A stretch of DNA of 5,308 nucleotides from DASUNQ01 sp036277075 (GTDB lineage Bacteria > Acidobacteriota > Thermoanaerobaculia > Multivoradales > UBA5704). The position numbers were made by a program, and so were the translations under genes. Below, one piece after another: positions 1-5,308 of the stretch (position 1 is the first letter of the stretch; every line of letters starts with the position of its first letter). The stretch is from NCBI GenBank assembly GCA_036277075.1, contig DASUNQ010000126.1:1-5308 (forward strand), read 5' to 3'. A model generated the notes under the pieces. That model was given only the letters and a program-made list of their open reading frames with translations. It was not told where the DNA came from and ran no database searches.

Positions 1-1380
1 GCCATCGCCCGGCGCCGGGGCGAGGCGCGCGCCCGGCGCGGCGAGCCCACCCTCGCCCTCTGCCTGCGCCCCGACCCCGCGGTCTACGACGGCCGCTTCG
101 CCAACAACGCCTGGCTCCAGGAGCTGCCGAAGCCGCTGACCAAGCTGACCTGGGACAACGCGCTCCTCGTCGCGCCGGCCACCGCCGAGGCGCTCGGGGT
201 GACGAACGAGGACGTCGTCGAGGTCGCCGCCGGCCGGCGGCGGCTCGAGGTCGCGGTCTGGGTCCTGCCCGGGCACGCGCCCGGCGCCGCCACCCTGCAC
301 CTGGGCTACGGCCGCACCCGCGCCGGCGCGGTCGGCAACGGCCAGGGAGTCGACGCCTACGCGCTGCGCACCAGCGCGGAGCTCTGGACGCTGCCGGCGG
401 TCGCCGTGCGCAAGACCGGCCGCCGCTACCCGCTCGCCTGCACCCAGAACCACCACTCGCTCGACCTGCCGGCGGCTTACGAGGCGGCCGAGCGGCGGCG
501 GCCGGTGCGCGCCGCCACCCTCGCCGGGCTGCGCGCCCGCCCCGAGCTCATCCAGGAGGGGGACCCGCACGGCGGTCCGCAGGTCTCGCTCTACCCGGAG
601 GACGAGTACGAGGGCTACGCCTGGGGGATGGCGATCGACCTCTCGTCGTGCACCGGCTGCAGCGCCTGCGTCGTCGCCTGCCAGTCGGAGAACAACATCC
701 CCACCGTCGGCAAGGAGCAGGTGCTGCGCGGCCGCGAGATGCACTGGCTGCGCATCGACCGCTACTTCGCCGGCGACCTCGACGACCCCGCGGTCCACCA
801 CCAGCCCGTCCTCTGCATGCACTGCGAGAAGGCGCCGTGCGAGGTGGTCTGCCCGGTGGCGGCGACCGTGCACAGCGACGAGGGGCTGAACGACATGGTC
901 TACAACCGCTGCGTCGGCACCCGCTACTGCTCGCACAACTGCCCCTACAAGGTGCGGCGCTTCAACTTCCTCAAGTACAACGACGAGCGGACGCCGGTGC
1001 TCAACCTGCTGCGCAACCCGGACGTCACCGTGCGCATGCGCGGCGTCATGGAGAAGTGCACCTACTGCGTGCAGCGGATCAACGCCGCGCGCATCGACAG
1101 CAAGGTCGCGGGGCGGCGGATCCGCGACGGCGAGGTGGTGACCGCCTGCCAGCAGGCCTGCCCGAGCGAGGCGATCGTCTTCGGCGACGTCAACGACCGC
1201 GGCTCGCGGGTCAGCCGCTGGAAGGCCGACCCGCTCAACTACGGCCTGCTCGCCGAGCTCAACACCCAGCCGCGCACCACCTACCTCGGCAAGATCACCA
1301 ACCCCAACCCCGCACTGGCGCCCGAGCCGACCGGCGACGAGGGGCCGGCGGCCGCCGCGGCCGAGAGCCACGGGAGCTGA
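1..1380 (+). CDS. actB: ActB, iron-sulfur/molybdopterin-oxidoreductase-like subunit of Alternative Complex III (5' end missing)
   Basis: The frame is open from base 1 to the TGA at 1378-1380, giving the last 459 residues; full-length ActB is around 1000 residues, so roughly half is missing. Fragment residues 1-200 are the end of the molybdopterin-oxidoreductase-like domain, with the family stretch YDGRFANNAWLQELPKPLTK (29-48) and CTQNHHSLD (147-155). In known ACIII this domain carries no molybdenum cofactor. Residues 205-400 form a ferredoxin-like domain with four cysteine groups: C217-C220-C223-C227; C272-C275-C280-C284; C304-T307-C310-C314; C353-C356-C383-C387. Thr307 sits where the second cysteine would be, matching the one [3Fe-4S] plus three [4Fe-4S] clusters known for ActB. 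A Pro/Ala-rich tail ends the protein. It should act on the periplasmic side, relaying electrons from quinol at ActC to the heme subunits. The GTG at 199 is internal, not the start. A Tat signal cannot be judged because the N-terminus is absent. Confidence 0.96.
   Translation, partial: AIARRRGEARARRGEPTLALCLRPDPAVYDGRFANNAWLQELPKPLTKLTWDNALLVAPATAEALGVTNEDVVEVAAGRRRLEVAVWVLPGHAPGAATLHLGYGRTRAGAVGNGQGVDAYALRTSAELWTLPAVAVRKTGRRYPLACTQNHHSLDLPAAYEAAERRRPVRAATLAGLRARPELIQEGDPHGGPQVSLYPEDEYEGYAWGMAIDLSSCTGCSACVVACQSENNIPTVGKEQVLRGREMHWLRIDRYFAGDLDDPAVHHQPVLCMHCEKAPCEVVCPVAATVHSDEGLNDMVYNRCVGTRYCSHNCPYKVRRFNFLKYNDERTPVLNLLRNPDVTVRMRGVMEKCTYCVQRINAARIDSKVAGRRIRDGEVVTACQQACPSEAIVFGDVNDRGSRVSRWKADPLNYGLLAELNTQPRTTYLGKITNPNPALAPEPTGDEGPAAAAAESHGS
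1372..1376 (+). promoter_or_regulatory. Shine-Dalgarno of actC
   Basis: GGGAG lies inside the last codons of actB, 7 bases before the GTG at 1384. It supports that GTG as the start of actC and suggests translation carries over from actB. Confidence 0.6.
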
Positions 1381-1383
1381 ACG

Positions 1384-2785
<1,402 letters not shown>

Positions 2786-2793
<8 letters not shown>

Positions 2794-3334
2794 GCCGCGC
2801 GAGGCCGCCGAGGTCTACGGCCTGATGGCCGAGTTCCGCGCCCCGCAAGAGGTCCTCGCCGCGGCGCGGGCAGCGCGCGCCGCCGGCTACCGGCGGATCG
2901 ACGCCTTCACCCCCTACCCGATGGAGGAGCTCTCCGAGGCGCTCGGCCACCACCACTCGCGCCTGCCGCTGATCGTCCTGGTCGGCGGCATCGTCGGCGC
3001 CGTCGGCGGCTACGCCCTCCAGTACTGGACCTCGGTCGTCGACTACCCGATGAACATCGGCGGCCGTCCGCTCCACGCCTGGCCGGCCTTCATCGTGCCG
3101 ACCTTCGAGACCACGATCCTCTGCGCCGCCCTCTCGGCGGTGCTCGGCATGTTCGCGCTTAACGGCTTGCCGATGCCGTACCACCCGGTGTTCAACGCCC
3201 GCAACTTCGCTCTCGCCTCGCGCGACCGCTACTTCCTGCTCGTCGAGGCGCGCGACCCGCAGTTCGACCGCGCCGCCACCGAGCGCTTCCTGCTCACCCT
3301 GGGTCCGAGCGAGGTCTCCGAAGTTGAGGCCTAG
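2786..3334 (+). CDS. actD: ActD, DUF3341-family membrane subunit of Alternative Complex III
   Basis: This 182-residue protein has the standard ActD build. A soluble N-terminal domain (1-58) begins with YGLMAEFRAPQEVLAAARAA and includes the AFTPYPMEEL segment (40-49). A first helix follows at about 61-80 (Gly-rich), then a polar loop DYPMNIGGRPLHAWPAFIVP (86-105), a second helix at about 102-125, and a soluble tail containing LPMPYHPVFN (128-137) and a DRYFLLVEARDP-like strand. ActD binds the membrane subunits and in known structures faces the cytoplasm; no redox cofactor is attached to it, and its exact role is not established. A part in complex stability or proton access has been proposed. 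The start is ATG within ATGAGTGA, overlapping the actC stop by 8 bases, and the end overlaps actE by 11 bases. Length is typical and no key segment is missing. Confidence 0.93.
3311..3314 (+). promoter_or_regulatory. Shine-Dalgarno supporting the TTG start of actE
   Basis: GAGG lies 9 bases before the TTG at 3324, inside the last codons of actD. With the signal peptide encoded immediately after the TTG, this decides the start; the first in-frame ATG (about 3405) would delete the signal peptide and lipobox. Confidence 0.5.
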
Positions 3335-3929
3335 GCGGCGCGCCGCCGCGCCGGCGCTCGCCGCGGCGCTCCTCGCCCTGGCGGCGGCGGGCTGCCGGCA
3401 GAACATGCACGACCAGGGGCGTTTCGAGCCGTTCGAGGCCAGCCCCTTCTTCGCCGACGGCAGCTCGGCGCGGCCGCTGCCGGCGGGGACGGTGGCGCGC
3501 GGCCAGCTGCGCGCCGACGAGGCCGCGGCGACCGGCGTCGGGCCGGGCGGCGCCTTCCTCGCGGCCCCCCCCTTCCCCCTCAGCCGCCGCCTGCTCGAGC
3601 GCGGGCGCGACCGCTTCGGCGTCTTCTGCGCCCCCTGCCACGACGGCGTCGGCACCGGCCGGGGCATGATCGTCCAGCGCGGCTTCACCCAGCCCACCTC
3701 GTTCCACGACCCGCGGCTCAAGGGCTCGGCGCTGGGCTACTTCTACAACGTCATGACCGAGGGCTACGGCGTCATGCCGAGCTACGCGCCGCAGGTGACG
3801 CCCGAGGAGCGCTGGGCGATCGCCGCCTACATTCGCGCGCTCCAGCTCTCGCAGGAGGCGCGGCTGGCCGACCTGCCGGTGCCGCTGCGGCGCGCGGTCG
3901 AGCGCGAGCTGGCGGAGGGGCGGCGGTGA
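3324..3929 (+). CDS. actE: ActE, monoheme cytochrome c lipoprotein subunit of Alternative Complex III
   Basis: This 201-residue exported cytochrome starts with an Arg-rich n-region (RPRRR), an Ala/Leu-rich hydrophobic core and a lipoprotein cleavage site ending LAAAGC, with Cys24 as the presumed lipidated first mature residue. The -3 position is Ala instead of the usual Leu. After Cys24 comes the ActE hallmark RQNMHDQGRFEPFE (25-38) and a SARPLPAGTVARG segment. One heme c site, C102-A-P-C105-H106, is visible; Met151 in GYGVMPSYAPQV is the likely second axial ligand. A C-terminal helix with ERWAIAAYIRALQLSQ closes the cytochrome fold. It should sit on the periplasmic face and pass electrons on to a soluble cytochrome or an oxygen reductase. 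The start is TTG, overlapping actD by 11 bases; the TGA is shared with the GTG start of actF. Only one CxxCH is present, as expected for ActE rather than multiheme ActA. Confidence 0.94.
   Translation: MRPRRRAAAPALAAALLALAAAGCRQNMHDQGRFEPFEASPFFADGSSARPLPAGTVARGQLRADEAAATGVGPGGAFLAAPPFPLSRRLLERGRDRFGVFCAPCHDGVGTGRGMIVQRGFTQPTSFHDPRLKGSALGYFYNVMTEGYGVMPSYAPQVTPEERWAIAAYIRALQLSQEARLADLPVPLRRAVERELAEGRR
3914..3918 (+). promoter_or_regulatory. Shine-Dalgarno of actF
   Basis: GGAGG lies 7 bases before the GTG at 3926, near the end of actE. It supports the GTG that overlaps the actE stop as GTGA. Confidence 0.65.
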
Positions 3930-5122
3930 TCGGCGAGACGGCCGGCCGCTTCACCGCCGAGCGCTTCGCCGCGCCGGCGGCGGTCGACCGGCTGCGCTCG
4001 CGGGCGCTCCTCGCCGGCGGCGCCGGCATCCTGCTCGCCGCCGTCGGCTTCCTGCTCGACCGGCCGGCCTTCTTCCGCGCCTGGCTGGTCGGCTGGCTCT
4101 ACTGGCTGGGGATCGCGCTGGGGTGCCTGGCGATCATGATGCTGCACCACATGACGCGCGGCGCCTGGGGGCTGGTGGCGCGGCGGCTGCTCGAGGCGGC
4201 GGCGCGGACGGTGCCGCTCCTCGCGCTGCTCTTCCTGCCGCTGCTCTTCGGGCTGCGCGAGCTCTACTCCTGGGCCCGCCCCGAGGCCGCCGCCGACCAC
4301 CTGCTGCAGCTCAAGGCGGCCTACCTCAACGTCCCCTTCTTCGTCGCCCGAGCGGCGCTCTACTGCCTGATCTGGGGCGGCTTCGCCTTCCTCCTCTCGG
4401 GCCTGTCGCGGCGCCAGGACGAGACCGGCGACCTCCGCCTGACCCGCCGCATGCAGCTCGTCGCCGCGCCCGGGATCGTCCTCTACTGCCTGGCGGCGAG
4501 CTTCGCCTCGGTCGACTGGCTGATGTCGCTCCAGCCGCACTGGTTCTCGACCATCTACGGCGTCTACTTCCTGGGCGGCCAGGGGCTCTCGGCCCTGGCC
4601 TTCCTGATCGTGGTGGCCTTCTTCTTCGCCCGCCGCGAGCCGCTCGGCGACGTCCTGTCGAGCGGCCACTTCCACGACTGGGGCAAGCTCCTCCTCGCCT
4701 TCGTCATGCTCTGGACCTACTTCTCGTTCTCCCAGTTCCTCATCGTCTGGGCCGGGAACCTGCCCGAGGAGGTGACCTGGTACCTGGCGCGCACCCGCCA
4801 CGGCTGGCAGTGGGTGGCGCTCGCCCTCGTCCTCTTCCACTTCGCGCTGCCGTTCGTGCTGCTGCTCTCGCGCGACCTCAAGCGCCGGCCGCGCCGGCTG
4901 GCCCTGGTCGCCGGCTGGATGCTGGTGATGCGCTGGGTGGACCTGGTCTGGCAGGTGCAGCCGGCCTTCGGCGGCGGACGCTTCGCCTTCTCCTGGCTCT
5001 ACCTGGTGACGCCGGTCGCGGTCGGCGGCCTCTGGCTCGCCGCCTGGGCCGGCGAGCTCAAGAAGCGGCCGCTGCTGCCGATCCGCGACCCCTGGCTGCC
5101 GGAGGCGGTGGCGCATGACTGA
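3926..5122 (+). CDS. actF: ActF, second polytopic membrane subunit of Alternative Complex III
   Basis: This 398-residue membrane protein is a divergent relative of ActC. About ten helices can be drawn, near 27-44, 51-73, 92-110, 134-156, 176-196, 209-234, 254-277, 294-316, 326-345 and 357-376. Recognisable ActF segments are MLHHMTRGAWG (72-82), ASFASVDWLMSLQPHWFST (191-209), SGHFHDWGKLLLAF (246-259) and FSQFLIVWAGNLPEEVTWY (268-286). In known structures ActF pairs with ActC but is not where quinol oxidation is placed; a role in proton conduction has been suggested. His74/His75, Asp197, His205, His248, His250 and Asp251 are polar residues in or beside helices that could serve this; that assignment is inference. 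The GTG start shares bases with the actE stop (4-base overlap) and is preceded by GGAGG. The end overlaps the next gene by 8 bases. Length is normal and nothing is broken. Confidence 0.94.
   Translation: MIGETAGRFTAERFAAPAAVDRLRSRALLAGGAGILLAAVGFLLDRPAFFRAWLVGWLYWLGIALGCLAIMMLHHMTRGAWGLVARRLLEAAARTVPLLALLFLPLLFGLRELYSWARPEAAADHLLQLKAAYLNVPFFVARAALYCLIWGGFAFLLSGLSRRQDETGDLRLTRRMQLVAAPGIVLYCLAASFASVDWLMSLQPHWFSTIYGVYFLGGQGLSALAFLIVVAFFFARREPLGDVLSSGHFHDWGKLLLAFVMLWTYFSFSQFLIVWAGNLPEEVTWYLARTRHGWQWVALALVLFHFALPFVLLLSRDLKRRPRRLALVAGWMLVMRWVDLVWQVQPAFGGGRFAFSWLYLVTPVAVGGLWLAAWAGELKKRPLLPIRDPWLPEAVAHD
5101..5105 (+). promoter_or_regulatory. Shine-Dalgarno of the gene after actF
   Basis: GGAGG lies 9 bases before the ATG at 5115, the same arrangement as for actD. 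It is the main support for that start, since the gene is cut by the window end. Confidence 0.55.
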
Positions 5123-5308
5123 GCGGGCCAAGCTCCACCCCGACCACGTCGAGGGGGCCGGGCCCGAGGGCTTCGACCGCGAGGTCAACCTGCGCGCCGT
5201 GGTCTGGGCCGGCGTCGGGCTGATCGCGGCCACCGCCGTGGCGGCGCTGCTCATGTACGGGATGGTGATCGGGTTCGAGCGCTTCGACGCGCGGCGCGAG
5301 CCGGCGCC
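5115..5308 (+). CDS. Small single-helix membrane protein after actF, 3' end missing
   Basis: The frame opens at ATG 5115 within ATGACTGA, overlapping the actF stop by 8 bases, and runs off the window after 64 full codons. A polar N-terminus (1-27) holds GFDREVNLRAV (19-29), then one hydrophobic helix at about 28-53, then a charged segment FERFDARREPA (54-64). With no cleavable signal and a charged stretch on both sides it looks like an inner-membrane protein with a single span. From memory, short proteins with a (D/E)VNxRAVxWxGVGL motif followed by an FERxxARRxPP-like stretch are found beside ACIII, SCO1/SenC and cytochrome oxidase genes, especially in Acidobacteriota. That suggests an accessory or assembly role in ACIII or the oxidase, but no function is established and I give no symbol. 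The downstream part and the next gene are not visible. The coding evidence is the Shine-Dalgarno, the coupling to actF and the matching codon style. Confidence 0.75.
   Translation, partial: MTERAKLHPDHVEGAGPEGFDREVNLRAVVWAGVGLIAATAVAALLMYGMVIGFERFDARREPA

Noticed and set aside
199..1380. A 393-residue reading beginning at GTG 199 as a complete ferredoxin-like protein
   Set aside because: The same frame is open back to base 1 and bases 1-198 encode conserved ActB residues (YDGRFANNAWLQ...), so 199 is an internal Val codon and the gene is truncated by the window edge.
1..1380. ActB as a catalytic molybdenum enzyme or a DMSO/polysulfide reductase subunit
   Set aside because: Fusion of the molybdopterin-type domain to the four-cluster domain, together with actC-D-E-F downstream, is the ACIII arrangement, and known ActB binds no molybdopterin; the N-terminal half that could test this is outside the window.
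1381..1383. Promoter or terminator between genes
   Set aside because: The only intergenic space is 3 bases; all other junctions overlap, so there is no room for standalone elements and no hairpin plus T-run is visible.
4123..5118. A 331-codon plus-strand open frame inside actF
   Set aside because: It is out of frame with ActF, Ala/Arg/Pro-rich with no membrane pattern or motif, and has no convincing start context.
3827..5254. A 475-codon minus-strand open frame opposite actF
   Set aside because: The product is Glu/Arg/Gln-rich low complexity, lies antisense to a clear ActF and crosses three genes; it is a typical GC-bias shadow.

Overview
The window is a very GC-rich stretch with strong G/C preference at third codon positions. 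It is filled end to end by one plus-strand operon for Alternative Complex III (ACIII), the quinol:electron-acceptor oxidoreductase that replaces the cytochrome bc1 complex in many bacteria. The base composition and the style of the proteins suggest a high-GC, aerobically respiring Gram-negative bacterium. Acidobacteriota (Thermoanaerobaculia-like), Myxococcota or Gemmatimonadota are plausible hosts. This is inference from memory; no marker gene here settles it.

Layout: 1-1380 is the 3' part of actB (end of the molybdopterin-oxidoreductase-like domain plus a complete four-cluster iron-sulfur domain). 1384-2793 is actC (NrfD-like membrane quinol subunit). 2786-3334 is actD (DUF3341 two-helix subunit). 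3324-3929 is actE (monoheme cytochrome c lipoprotein). 3926-5122 is actF (second, divergent NrfD/PsrC-like membrane subunit). 5115-5308 is the start of a small single-helix membrane protein cut by the window end. actA (multiheme cytochrome) and the first half of actB would lie upstream, outside the window.

The genes are packed with a 3-base gap or overlaps of 4 to 11 bases, and each start has a purine-rich Shine-Dalgarno sequence 7-9 bases upstream, so they are probably co-transcribed and translationally coupled. No promoter, terminator, RNA gene, repeat, mobile element or CRISPR array is visible, and no gene-free stretch longer than 3 bases exists.

Working model from the known family: quinol is oxidised at ActC, electrons pass through the iron-sulfur clusters of ActB towards the hemes of ActA and ActE, and then to a soluble cytochrome or directly to an oxygen reductase. 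ActC, ActF and ActD form the membrane part. Overall this is a conserved core respiratory locus, not a new system. The least explained element is the small membrane protein after actF.
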